A stretch of DNA of 64,000 nucleotides from the NCBI RefSeq assembly GCF_009827055.1, contig NZ_WUMK01000001.1, positions 1-64,000 on the forward strand. The letters run 5' to 3'. Every line of letters starts with the position of its first letter. Within the stretch, counting starts at the first letter, position 1. Shown here piece after piece: positions 53,035-61,733 of the stretch. The translations under genes were made by a program, and so were the position numbers. The DNA is from Shinella kummerowiae (GTDB lineage: Bacteria; Pseudomonadota; Alphaproteobacteria; Rhizobiales; Rhizobiaceae). The notes beneath the pieces were generated by a model. The model was not told where the DNA came from. It was given only the letters and a program-made list of their open reading frames with translations, and made no database searches.

Positions 53035-54009
53035 ATGATGTTGATACAGGGATTTGGACGCGGGCTGGCAATGCTGGCAATGGCGCTGATGGTGATGATG
53101 ACGCTGGTGGACGTGGCCGAAGCCCGCCGCGCCGGCAGTGGTTTCGGCAGCCGGGGAACCCGCACCTTCTCCACGCCGTCGACCACCCGCACCTCGCCGA
53201 CCGACGCCCAGCCGATCGACCGTACGATGACGCGCCAGCAGTCGGCTCAGCCTTCCGCAGGCCGCAACACCACTGCCACCAATCCGCGTCCGGGAATGTT
53301 CAGCGGCTTCGGCGGCAGGCTTCTCGGCGGCCTGATGCTCGGCGGCCTCGTCGGCATGCTGCTCGGCTCCGGTCTCGGCGGCGGTATCGGCTTCCTCGGC
53401 CTGATCCTGCAGGTCCTGCTGATCGCCGGCGCCTTCCTGTTCCTGCGCCGCATGTTCGCGCAGAGAAACGCGCCCGCCTATGCCGGCGCCGGCGCCCAGC
53501 GCAACGTCCATCCGCAGAATGGTGGTCCGGGCTTCGAAATCCCGCGCATCGGCGGCGGCAGCCGGCAGGCTGCGCCGCAGCCAAAGGCCGGTGACGAGAT
53601 CGGCGTCAAGCAGGCCGATCTCGAGCAGTTCGAAAGCATGCTCAGGGAAGTGCAGGCAGCCTATGCGGCGGAAGATTTTGCGACGCTGCGCCAGATCACC
53701 ACGCCGGAGGCCATGTCCTATCTCGCAGAAGAGATCGGCGACAACGCCACGCAGGGCCTGCGCAACGACGTGCGCGACATTCACCTCGTGCAGGGTGACG
53801 TCGCCGAGGCCTGGCGCGAGGGTGCCGACGAATACGCCACCGTCGCCATGCGCTACGAAAGCATCGACGTGATGCGCGACCGTGCCACCGGCCAGGTCGT
53901 TTCCGGCGACCCGGACAATCTCACGGAAGCCGTCGAAATCTGGACCTTCGTGCGCCGAGACGGCGGCCAATGGAAGGTTTCGGCCATCCAGGGCGTACAG
54001 AACGCCTGA
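53035..54009 (+). CDS. Exported Tim44-domain protein
   Basis: About 324 residues. A signal peptide or first helix (about 8-28, ending VAEA) is followed by a Ser/Thr/Arg-rich region, a Gly-rich pair of membrane helices (about 85-140, FGGRLLGGLMLGGLVGMLLG then LILQVLLIAGAFLFL) and a C-terminal Tim44/TIM44-like domain (about 195-324: LEQFESMLREVQAAYAAED, MSYLAEEI, ATVAMRYESIDVM, EIWTFVRRDGGQWKVSAIQ). Such proteins in alphaproteobacteria are membrane-linked and of unclear role. Of several in-frame starts (52930, 52990, 53002, 53035), the last has a GAGAG site and gives a proper signal sequence. Confidence 0.8.
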   Translation: MMLIQGFGRGLAMLAMALMVMMTLVDVAEARRAGSGFGSRGTRTFSTPSTTRTSPTDAQPIDRTMTRQQSAQPSAGRNTTATNPRPGMFSGFGGRLLGGLMLGGLVGMLLGSGLGGGIGFLGLILQVLLIAGAFLFLRRMFAQRNAPAYAGAGAQRNVHPQNGGPGFEIPRIGGGSRQAAPQPKAGDEIGVKQADLEQFESMLREVQAAYAAEDFATLRQITTPEAMSYLAEEIGDNATQGLRNDVRDIHLVQGDVAEAWREGADEYATVAMRYESIDVMRDRATGQVVSGDPDNLTEAVEIWTFVRRDGGQWKVSAIQGVQNA

Positions 54010-54015
54010 TACGAC

Positions 54016-54049
54016 AAGGCCGTGCGCTGCAACAGCGGCGCACGGCCTT
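54016..54049. terminator. Bidirectional hairpin between the Tim44 gene and the Mla operon
   Basis: Perfect 12-bp stem AAGGCCGTGCGC/GCGCACGGCCTT with a 10-nt loop, 6 nt after the Tim44-gene stop; the tail is only weakly T-rich. Confidence 0.65.
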
Positions 54050-54118
54050 AGAGCATTTCCAGCCGAAGCGGCATGGCTTCGGCGTAGAACAATGCAGCTA
54101 AAACAAAAAACCTGAGCT
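54050..54118. repeat. Probable rhizobial intergenic repeat remnant
   Basis: The segment begins AGAGCATTTCCAGC, contains a hairpin GCCGAAGC/GCTTCGGC and ends with an A-rich AAACAAAAAACCTGAGC. This layout recalls the short palindromic repeats (AGAGCATTTCC... GGAATTGCG... AAAACAA... AGAGC) scattered between genes in Rhizobium and Agrobacterium. Only this copy is in the window, so the call rests on memory of the family. Confidence 0.4.
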
Positions 54119-54126
54119 TTGCTTGA

Positions 54127-54744
54127 TCAGATCGAGCTCAGCGTCCAGCCGACGATATCGGCCGTGACGGCGGCAAAGGCCGCATCCAGCCCCTTCACAA
54201 ATGCCGTACTGCCGGATCCATTCACCGGCACCGTCGCGCGAAACACCTTTTGCGCCCGCACCGTGCCATTGCGGTCGTTCAGCAGCTTTGCGGAAATTTC
54301 CACCACGGCCGTATTTCCGCCGGAGGTCTGCACCTCGAAGGAACGGATGTCGGTGGCGATCTGGTAGTCGATCGCCAGCCCCTCACCCGGTCGTCCCACG
54401 CCGCCGACGCGCCCGGTATTCTCGAACGCTTGAACCAGCTTGGCCTGAACCATCTTGCTCAGGCTGTCGCTCCATTGCGCCTGGGCGAGATACTGAATCT
54501 CCGAAGGCGACGGACGGATGACGATCTGTTCGCTGTCGAGCGCCTTCAGCGCCGAGGGTTGCGGCACAAGGATCTGCCGGTTCTTGGCAGACGGTCCTTC
54601 GACGGACGCCACGGTCGACAGGCTGAACGTGTCATTCTTCGCCTGCGTGCTCCCGCATGCGGCAAGCGTTGCTGCCAGGACGGCAATGAACGCGGCACGC
54701 GCCGCAGTCCCGTTCCGCAACAACTCCATACCCGATACCGTCAT
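54127..54744 (-). CDS. ABC-type transport auxiliary lipoprotein (PqiC/DUF330 type)
   Basis: 205 residues. A lipoprotein signal ends in the lipobox LAAC (Cys near residue 31) followed by GSTQ. The rest matches the ABC-type transport auxiliary lipoprotein family: TFSLSTVAS, ILVPQPSALKALDSEQIVIRP (in parts), YLAQAQWSDSLSKMVQAKLVQAFENTG and a C-terminal GLDAAFAAVTADIVGW. It is the outer-membrane partner of MCE systems. The ATG at 54744 has a GAGGAC site; it is the last gene of mlaE-mlaF-mlaD-pqiC-like. Confidence 0.85.
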   Translation of the reverse strand: MTVSGMELLRNGTAARAAFIAVLAATLAACGSTQAKNDTFSLSTVASVEGPSAKNRQILVPQPSALKALDSEQIVIRPSPSEIQYLAQAQWSDSLSKMVQAKLVQAFENTGRVGGVGRPGEGLAIDYQIATDIRSFEVQTSGGNTAVVEISAKLLNDRNGTVRAQKVFRATVPVNGSGSTAFVKGLDAAFAAVTADIVGWTLSSI

Positions 54745-54878
54745 GTCGTCCTCAAACCCTTGTGCCCAGATGTGTAGCAGCGGCATGGCATGCTGTCACG
54801 GTTGCAGGATCGGACAAAGTCACGTCCGCCCATCAGCCGTTAACCATTGTGGAGATAGGGCCACACTTCCCGGCGCAA

Positions 54879-56249
54879 TCAGCGGCGGGTGCGGCCGTCA
54901 TACTGCTTGACCGTGTCGCCGCCGAACAGCAGACGTTGCGGATTGCGCTCGAAACCGGAGATCGCACTGTCGAGATTCTGGATCGTGCGGCGGGTATCGA
55001 GCACCAAGGCCTCGACATCCCGCAGGCCGGAGCCGGAGAATCGCTGAATCCCGTCGGCAATCGGTCCGATTCGGCCATTCAGCGTGTCGGCCGCTTGCTT
55101 GATCGATTGCAGCGTCGCCTTGGCCTCGGCGAACAGCGATTCGGAATCGCCCTCACCCAGGAAGCCATCGAGCTTTGCCAGTACGCCATCGACCCGCGAC
55201 GACGCAGCGTTCAGCTTGTTGCTCATCTGCTGCACGTCGGTGATGATCTGGTCGATATCCTCTTTGCGCTGGCCGATGCGATCGGCAACGCCGGTGACGG
55301 AGGCAATCGCCTTGCGCGCATCCGCCGTCGCCACGGAAATGTTGTCGATCGCTCCGCCCACCTTCTGCGTATCGACGGCCGCGACAAGGCTGTCCACCTT
55401 GTCGAGCGTTGCCGTTGCCCGCTTGCCGAAAGTGTCGAACGTCTCGGCTGTCTTGCGAAAGCCCTCGACGGTCGTCTTGATGTCGCCCGAGGCTGCAGCG
55501 ATGTCCTTGCTGACCTTGTCGACATTGCCGACGAAATCCTCGACCTTCTTCGGATCGACCGCCTTGATGAGATCATCGACTGACGCGAGCACCGTGTCCA
55601 GGCGGCTCGACAGATTCGTGAAGGTCTCAGACAGGCCGCCGACGCTTTGCAGGAATTCGTCGATTTTCTCGCCGTTGCGGGCAAGCGAACCGGAAAACTG
55701 ATCGGCGTTGCGGATCGTGTTGGTGAGCGGGCCGCGGGCGTCGGCGACAAAGCCCTGGATATCGGTGATCGCCGTGTCGGCCCGCTTCAAAATCTTGTCG
55801 GCGGTGGAAAGGATGTTCGTCACGCTGGACTGCTCGGCCTGAAGCACGGCCGGCGTTTCGGTATCGAAGGCCTGGCGCAGGATGTTCTGGTCGGCCGCCG
55901 TGCCACCGGAGAGCTCGATATAGGCAGCCCCTGTCAGGCCCTGCACTTCCAGTACCGCCTTGGTGGACTGCTTGACCGGAGCGGAGGTCGAAACCTCCGT
56001 CATGGCGACGGAGAAGAGCGGATCCTTGGCGTCAATGGCAAGGCTGCGCACCGAGCCAACGGGGATGCCGTTGAAGCGCACCGGCGAGCCGACGGAAAGG
56101 CCGTTCGCCGAACCGGGAATGCGGATGGCAAGCTGCGCCATCTCGCCGCCGCGGCCATATTGCGACATCCAGTAGACGAAGGCGAAGGCGGCGGCCATGA
56201 CCAGCACGGTGAAGAAACCGACGAGGGCGTAATTGGCTTTCGTTTCCAT
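54879..56249 (-). CDS. mlaD: MlaD-family MCE lipid-transport protein
   Basis: 456 residues. One N-terminal membrane helix (about 8-28), an MCE domain (about 38-115, with GSANGLSVGSPVRFNGIPVGSVRSL, in parts, and LTGAAYIELSGG), then a long helical tail (about 145-425) with repeated patterns such as DKVDSLVAAVDTQKVG, which should form a periplasm-spanning helical needle as in MlaD/PqiB-type hexamers. It is longer than E. coli MlaD (183) because of this tail. It binds lipids between the inner-membrane ABC complex and the outer membrane. Confidence 0.88.
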   Translation of the reverse strand: METKANYALVGFFTVLVMAAAFAFVYWMSQYGRGGEMAQLAIRIPGSANGLSVGSPVRFNGIPVGSVRSLAIDAKDPLFSVAMTEVSTSAPVKQSTKAVLEVQGLTGAAYIELSGGTAADQNILRQAFDTETPAVLQAEQSSVTNILSTADKILKRADTAITDIQGFVADARGPLTNTIRNADQFSGSLARNGEKIDEFLQSVGGLSETFTNLSSRLDTVLASVDDLIKAVDPKKVEDFVGNVDKVSKDIAAASGDIKTTVEGFRKTAETFDTFGKRATATLDKVDSLVAAVDTQKVGGAIDNISVATADARKAIASVTGVADRIGQRKEDIDQIITDVQQMSNKLNAASSRVDGVLAKLDGFLGEGDSESLFAEAKATLQSIKQAADTLNGRIGPIADGIQRFSGSGLRDVEALVLDTRRTIQNLDSAISGFERNPQRLLFGGDTVKQYDGRTRR

Positions 56250-56307
56250 GCTTCAGGCTATCCTGCTCGCAGTTCCATCCGCCGGGACCAAAAAGGCCCG
56301 GTGCTCC

Positions 56308-57093
56308 TTATGTCTTCCGCACGATCGACCGTGCACGCTTGCCCCGGAAATAGGACTGCACCCACGAATCGTCAAAGGCCAGCATGTCCTCGATCGTGCC
56401 TTCAACCAGAACCTTCTTCTGCCCGAGAACGGCGATGCGGTCGCATACCGAAAACAGGCTGTCGAGGTCGTGAGTCACCATATACACGGTCAGTCCAAGG
56501 GTGTCGCGCAGTTTGGCGATCAACTCATCGAATTCGGCCGCACCGATAGGGTCGAGACCCGAGGTCGGTTCGTCGAGGAAGACCAGCGCCGGATCCAGCG
56601 CCAGCGCGCGGGCCAGCGCCGCACGCTTGATCATGCCGCCCGAAAGTTCTGACGGAAACTTGTCCGCCGCTTCCGGCGCGAGGCCCACAAGCTCGATCTT
56701 CAGGCGGGCCAGTTCGTCCATCATCGCTTGCGGCAGGTCGAGATACTCGCGCATCGGCACCTGGATGTTTTCCTTGACCGTCAGCGCCGAAAACAGCGCG
56801 CCGTGCTGGAAAAGCACGCCGAGCTTCATGTCGAGCGCCAGGCGCTGCGCCTCGGTCGCCTTGTCGAAATCCGTGTCGAAGATGCGGATCGTGCCGGAGC
56901 GGCGCGACAGAAGCCGCAGCACCGTGCGCATCAGCACCGACTTGCCGGTGCCCGACGCGCCGACGAAGCCGAGGATCTCGCCGCGATAGATATCGAGGTT
57001 GAGCTTGTCGAGCACGATGTTGCTGCCGAAGCCGACGGTCAGATCCTTGACCGAGAGCACCACATTATCCTGTTTTGCCGAAGTCGAATCCAT
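56308..57093 (-). CDS. mlaF: MlaF-type ABC transporter ATP-binding protein
   Basis: 261 residues. Walker A GASGTGKSVLMR, signature ELSGGMIKRAALARAL, Walker B LVFLDEPTSGLDP and the switch VTHDLDSL are intact. It powers the MlaE permease in retrograde or anterograde phospholipid trafficking between the two membranes. The gap to mlaE is 8 nt, and 58 nt to mlaD. Confidence 0.93.
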   Translation of the reverse strand: MDSTSAKQDNVVLSVKDLTVGFGSNIVLDKLNLDIYRGEILGFVGASGTGKSVLMRTVLRLLSRRSGTIRIFDTDFDKATEAQRLALDMKLGVLFQHGALFSALTVKENIQVPMREYLDLPQAMMDELARLKIELVGLAPEAADKFPSELSGGMIKRAALARALALDPALVFLDEPTSGLDPIGAAEFDELIAKLRDTLGLTVYMVTHDLDSLFSVCDRIAVLGQKKVLVEGTIEDMLAFDDSWVQSYFRGKRARSIVRKT

Positions 57094-57101
57094 GAATGTC
57101 C

Positions 57102-58286
57102 CTAGAAGTCGATTGCGGCATAGAACATGGCGAAGAGACCATCGACGAGAATGACGACGAAGATCGACTTCACAACGGAGGCCGTAACGTGGCGGCCGAG
57201 TGATTCGGCGCTGCCGCCGACCTTCAGCCCCTCCACGGAGGCGACAATGCCGATGATCAGCGCCATGAACGGCGCCTTGATCATGCCCGAAACGATCGTC
57301 GACAGGTCGATCGCCTCGCGAAGCCGCGACAGGAACGTGTCGAAGGTGATGCCGGAATAGGACCAGGCAACGAAGGCCGCGCCGAACAGTGCTGCAAAGT
57401 TGGCAATGATCGTGAGCAGCGGCAGCGCCACGGTGAGCGCCACGAGGCGCGGAAACACCAGCACGCCGATCGGGCTCAACCCCATGACCTTCAGCGCGTC
57501 GATCTCCTCGCGCATCTTCATAGAGCCGATTTCGGCCGTGATTGCGCTGCCCGAGCGGCCGGCGATCATGATGGCGGTCAGGAGCACGCCGATTTCGCGG
57601 AGCTGGAGAATGCCGACGAGGTCGACGACAAAAACCTCGGCGCCGAAATAACGAAGCTGGAAGGCACCCTGCTGGGCGATGATTGCGCCGATCAGGAAGG
57701 ACATCAGAAGAATGATTGGCACGGCGCGCACGCCCATGCGGTCGATCTGGTGTACGATGGCTGCGGGCGAAAGGCCACTCTGGCGCCCGAGCTTCAGTTG
57801 AGCCCCGCGCACCGCCGAGCCGAGAATGAACATGGCGGCGACCGCGTCGTCCCAGACGTCCACCATAGCACGGCCGATCGGCGTGAAGATCCGCTCGAAG
57901 CGCGAGGCCGGCGGCCCCTTCTCCTCACGCGGTTCGGCAAGCTTTTCGGGCAGCGCGGAGATAAGGTCGGCATAGTGCGCGCCCTGGCGGTCGGTGACGC
58001 TTACCTCGCCACCGCCGGCCTGCCGCTCGGTGATCGCCCGGCGCAAAAGCCAGGCGCCGGCCGTATCCATTTCGGCGACACCGGTGAGGTCGATTTCGAG
58101 GGCTGATCCGGTTTTTCCGGCGATCTCGGCCAGCCGCTTGGCGGCGGCGACCGCGGTCATGTTCACCCAGTGGCCGGAGAGACGCCAGATCTCCCCGTCC
58201 TTGCCCGACAGGCTTTCGGTCACGATTTCGGCTGAGGGGCTGGCGGCGGTCAAATCTCTTGCATCTTCCCGTGCTTGGGACAACAT
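57102..58286 (-). CDS. mlaE: STAS-MlaE fusion permease
   Basis: 394 residues. The N-terminal 130 residues form a STAS-like domain (IWRLSGHWVNM, ALEIDLTGVAEMDTAGAWLLRRAI) equivalent to the separate MlaB protein of E. coli. The C-terminal part is the MlaE permease (about 140-394) with IGAIIAQQGAFQLRYFGAE, the conserved AIMIAGRSGSAITAEIGSMKMREEIDALKVMG block (in parts) and a final FAMFYAAIDF helix. MlaB is therefore built into the permease. First gene of the operon, ATG at 58286, divergent from dgcA by 94 nt. Confidence 0.9.
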   Translation of the reverse strand: MLSQAREDARDLTAASPSAEIVTESLSGKDGEIWRLSGHWVNMTAVAAAKRLAEIAGKTGSALEIDLTGVAEMDTAGAWLLRRAITERQAGGGEVSVTDRQGAHYADLISALPEKLAEPREEKGPPASRFERIFTPIGRAMVDVWDDAVAAMFILGSAVRGAQLKLGRQSGLSPAAIVHQIDRMGVRAVPIILLMSFLIGAIIAQQGAFQLRYFGAEVFVVDLVGILQLREIGVLLTAIMIAGRSGSAITAEIGSMKMREEIDALKVMGLSPIGVLVFPRLVALTVALPLLTIIANFAALFGAAFVAWSYSGITFDTFLSRLREAIDLSTIVSGMIKAPFMALIIGIVASVEGLKVGGSAESLGRHVTASVVKSIFVVILVDGLFAMFYAAIDF

Positions 58287-58380
58287 GCGCCTGTCTTACC
58301 GGCTCGCTGGCCATCTGTCACCGAACGAACCGGTAAAAGCCCCGTCCCGCCTCGATTTTTTCAGGCCCGCCAGGATCGAC

Positions 58381-59367
58381 ATGATGCACCGACGCCTTCT
58401 TGCCGCCACCGAGAGCTTCCCGATTGCCGGCGCTTTCACCATTTCACGCGGCGCGAAGACGACGGCCGAGGTGGTGACCTGCACAATCGGCGCTTCGGGC
58501 CTGACGGGACGCGGCGAATGCGTGCCCTACGGCCGTTACGGCGAATCGGTCGCCAGCGTGCTGGCCGCGATCGAGGAGATGCGCGGCGCCATCGAAGACG
58601 GCATGGGCCGTGAGGACCTTGCCAACGTGATGCCGGCCGGCGCGGCGCGCAACGCGCTCGATTGCGCGCTCTGGGATCTCGAAGCCAAACTCTCCGGCGT
58701 GCCGACCTGGCAGGTGATCAATACCGCCGCGCCGCAACAGCTCGTCACCGCCTACACGCTTTCGCTCGGCGAACCGGAGGCGATGCAGCGCCAGGCGACG
58801 GAGCATGCCTGGCGTCCGCTGCTGAAGGTCAAGGTCGGCACGACCGACGATGCCGAACGCATCCGTGCGGTTCGCGCCGGAGCGCCCGAAAGCGCCATCA
58901 TTCTTGATGCCAATGAGGGCTGGACGCCGGAAAACCTCGCCTACCATTTCTCGATCTGCGCCGAGGCGCGCATCGCGCTGGTGGAGCAACCGCTTCCGGC
59001 CGGCAATGATTCGGCGCTGCGCGATCACGCCCGCCCCATCCTTGTGTGCGCTGACGAGAGCGTGCACCGGACGGCGGATGTGGCAAAACTCGCCGACCGT
59101 TATGACGCGATCAACATCAAGCTCGACAAGGCAGGCGGCCTCACGGAAGCGCTGATGCTGCGCGAGATGGCCAAGGAGCACGACCTGAAGATCATGGTGG
59201 GCTGCATGGTCGGCACCTCGCTCGGCATGGCGCCGGCCGTGCTGCTCGCGCAGGGCGCCGATTTCGTCGATCTCGACGGGCCGCTGCTACTTGCCCGCGA
59301 CCGGGAGCCGGGCCTGCGCTACGACGGTTCGGACGTCTACCCGCCGGAAGCCGCCCTTTGGGGCTGA
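58381..59367 (+). CDS. dgcA: Enolase-superfamily racemase/epimerase (DgcA-like)
   Basis: 328 residues of the muconate-lactonizing subgroup. The catalytic K-x-K pair is in LLKVKVG, metal ligands in IILDANEGW, ALVEQPL and VCADES, and the second base in NIKLDKAGG; the C-terminal MVGCMVGTSLGMAPA is also present. These features match dipeptide (Ala-Glu) epimerases and the rhizobial N-acetyl-D-glutamate racemase DgcA; substrate assignment follows annotation practice and is not certain. The double ATG at 58381 has an AGGAT site. It converges with and overlaps the MFS gene by 31 nt. Confidence 0.78.
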   Translation: MMHRRLLAATESFPIAGAFTISRGAKTTAEVVTCTIGASGLTGRGECVPYGRYGESVASVLAAIEEMRGAIEDGMGREDLANVMPAGAARNALDCALWDLEAKLSGVPTWQVINTAAPQQLVTAYTLSLGEPEAMQRQATEHAWRPLLKVKVGTTDDAERIRAVRAGAPESAIILDANEGWTPENLAYHFSICAEARIALVEQPLPAGNDSALRDHARPILVCADESVHRTADVAKLADRYDAINIKLDKAGGLTEALMLREMAKEHDLKIMVGCMVGTSLGMAPAVLLAQGADFVDLDGPLLLARDREPGLRYDGSDVYPPEAALWG

Positions 59368-60554
59368 GCGCGGGGCGCGACAAGCCGGCCGGCAATGATG
59401 GCGACGAGGCCGGCCGCGGCGACGAGCGACATCAGGTAAAAACCCTGAACGCCGTACCAGCTGAACGTATAGCCGGAGACGAACGTCGCAATCGCGGTGA
59501 ACATGCCGGTGTAGAAGAAGTAGAGCCCCTGCGCGGCCGCCTCCTGCTCTTCTGCCACACGCTCCACGAGCCGGCTCTGCGCACTCATGTGGATGAGCGC
59601 GTAGGTGAAGGCATGCAGGCATTGCAGCACAAAGTAGCCAGCGAAAGACATCTCCATCGGGAAGAGGATCCAGCGCGCGACGGCCACCCCGCCACCGACG
59701 ATCATCATCGACCACAGATTGAAGCGCTGCCTCAACTGGACGGCAAAGAGGAAGAACACCACCTCCGCAAGCACGCCCGCACTCCACAGGATGCCGACAT
59801 CCACGCCGCTGAAACCCATCTTCTGCCAGTAGATCGCCGAGAAGGCGAAAAGCATGGCATGGCTGGCGTTGACGAGGGAGACACCGATCAGCATGAGCTG
59901 CACATCCCACTGGCGCAGCGTGCTTTTCGTTGGCATCGTCGCGATCGCCGATATCGGGGAAGGCCGGCGCGGCTTGCCGATCCGGGGCGCGATCATCGCG
60001 CCGAGCACCGTCAACACGAAGGCAGCCGCCATCGCCGGCAGCACCATGTCGCCGCCATAGAGGCCGGCAAGCCAGCCGCCGGTCATCGTCGCCAGAATGA
60101 AAGCGAGCGAGCCCCAGAGGCGCATCCTGCCATAATCGAAATTCCAGCGGCGCACACCGGAAAGCATAATCGCTTCGGTGATCGGGACGTAGGGCGAATA
60201 GACCGCACCCTGCAGGGTATAGAGCAGCAGAACGGGCCAGAAAGACCCCGTCGCAAACAGTGCCACCGCCGTCAGCAGAGACAGCAACCCCGACCAGATG
60301 AGCACGATCGACCGCTCGCCGATCCGGTCAGCCACCACGCCGGCAATGGGTGCGGTGAAGATGCGCACGAACATCGGCACGGCGAGCACGATACCGATCT
60401 GGAAATCGCTCATCTTCAGCGTTTCCAGCCAGATCGGGAAAAACGGCAGCGCAATGCCGTTGACCATCATCGGCGCGCAAAAAACGAGGGCAATGCGCGC
60501 GGCGAAGAACGGCGGCGCGCCGGTGGTCACGGAAAACCCGGAAGGGGCGGTCAT
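59337..60554 (-). CDS. MFS transporter (MFS_1-like / HcaT-type)
   Basis: 405 residues and about twelve transmembrane helices. It fits the MFS_1-like group to which HcaT (3-phenylpropionate permease) and nucleoside permeases belong: a PIWLETLKMSDFQIGIVLAVPMFVRIFTAP (in parts) motif between helices 1 and 2, RRWNFDYGRMRLWGSLAF in the middle and YALIHMSAQSRLVERV in the second half. The substrate is unknown. Its 3' end overlaps dgcA on the opposite strand by 31 nt. Confidence 0.82.
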   Translation of the reverse strand: MTAPSGFSVTTGAPPFFAARIALVFCAPMMVNGIALPFFPIWLETLKMSDFQIGIVLAVPMFVRIFTAPIAGVVADRIGERSIVLIWSGLLSLLTAVALFATGSFWPVLLLYTLQGAVYSPYVPITEAIMLSGVRRWNFDYGRMRLWGSLAFILATMTGGWLAGLYGGDMVLPAMAAAFVLTVLGAMIAPRIGKPRRPSPISAIATMPTKSTLRQWDVQLMLIGVSLVNASHAMLFAFSAIYWQKMGFSGVDVGILWSAGVLAEVVFFLFAVQLRQRFNLWSMMIVGGGVAVARWILFPMEMSFAGYFVLQCLHAFTYALIHMSAQSRLVERVAEEQEAAAQGLYFFYTGMFTAIATFVSGYTFSWYGVQGFYLMSLVAAAGLVAIIAGRLVAPRAQPQRAASGG

Positions 60555-60661
60555 TGGCGGGGAACCTGCGTTGGAACGCCCTCGGCTCTAGCACGCCGAT
60601 GTACGTACGCCAATCCGCTATTTCTGCCCTTTGCCGACAATGCCCAATTTGTGAAAGCCGG

Positions 60662-61498
60662 CTATGCGGCTTCCGACTCGCGGGCCCCGATGGCCAGCAT
60701 CTGACGCGACACCGGCACCACCTCCGCAGGCGTCGTCGCGAGCTTCTGCCAGGTGATCAGTTCCATCTCGCCGTCATGGTGCTCGGCAATCGCCGTGCAG
60801 CTCTCCACCCAATCGCCGCTGTTGATGTAGCGGATGCCGTCGATCTCGGTGATGATCGCGTGGTGGATATGGCCGCAGATGACACCGTCAGCCTCGTTGC
60901 GCCGCGCCTCTTCGACGACGACTTTCTGGAACTCGCCGATGAAGTTCACGGCCGATTTCACCTGCTGCTTGGCCCAGGACGAGAAGGACCAGTATGGCAG
61001 GCCGAGCCGGCGGCGGATGGCGGCGAAGACGACATTGATGGCGATCGCCGCATCATAGGCCCAGTCGCCGAGATAGGCGACGACGCGGGCATGGCGCACG
61101 ACGACGTCGAATTCGTCGCCATGCAGCACGAGGTAGCGCTTGCCGTCGGCCGCTTCATGGATGATGCGCTCCGCCACCTCGACACCACCGAAATGGGTGC
61201 CGGGAAACTCGCGCAGGAATTCGTCATGGTTGCCGGGAATGTAGATGATACGCGTGCCCTTGCGGGCCTTACGCAGCAGCTTCTGCGTCACGTCGTTGAA
61301 GGCCTGTGGCCAGTACCAGTTGCGCTTGAGGCGCCAGCCGTCGACGATGTCGCCGACGAGCACGATCGTCTCCGCTTCATGATGCCGCAGGAAGTCGATC
61401 AGGAAGTCCGCCTTGGCTGCCTTCGATCCCAGATGCACGTCCGAGATGAACAGCGTACGGAAGTAGCGAATGTTCGGGTCAGCGGGGGTCACAGTCAT
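60662..61498 (-). CDS. LpxH-like calcineurin-type phosphoesterase
   Basis: 278 residues with the five metallophosphoesterase motifs: SDVHLGSK, LVGDIVDGWR, IPGNHDEF, VLHGDEFDVV and CGHIHHA. The order and the GDEFD motif match UDP-2,3-diacylglucosamine diphosphatase-like (LpxH) proteins. Most alphaproteobacteria use LpxI for that lipid A step, so this protein may act on another phospholipid-like substrate. It is divergent from the malic enzyme gene. Confidence 0.78.
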   Translation of the reverse strand: MTVTPADPNIRYFRTLFISDVHLGSKAAKADFLIDFLRHHEAETIVLVGDIVDGWRLKRNWYWPQAFNDVTQKLLRKARKGTRIIYIPGNHDEFLREFPGTHFGGVEVAERIIHEAADGKRYLVLHGDEFDVVVRHARVVAYLGDWAYDAAIAINVVFAAIRRRLGLPYWSFSSWAKQQVKSAVNFIGEFQKVVVEEARRNEADGVICGHIHHAIITEIDGIRYINSGDWVESCTAIAEHHDGEMELITWQKLATTPAEVVPVSRQMLAIGARESEAA

Positions 61499-61733
61499 GC
61501 GTGTTTCTCCGGGTGGCCGGCCGCCGCGAACATCGTCATAAAGGGCGGCTTTGATACTGTTGAAAACCAGACTCCTGTTTCAGATTGATGACACACCTAT
61601 GCCTTTTCGATGCACAAATAGGCATTGCACAGGTCGATGAATGCGGCTTTATGGAAGGTTCCGAAAACTTCACGTAGCGGCGGTTTCATGTCAGGAATGG
61701 CCGCAACGAAAACAGCATATGACAGGGAGCACC
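61499..61733. other. Divergent promoter region, phosphoesterase / malic enzyme
   Basis: 235 nt without a gene. An imperfect inverted repeat TATGCC...GGCAT (about 61598-61625) lies about 110 nt before the malic enzyme start and could be an operator. No firm promoter was recognised. Confidence 0.3.
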
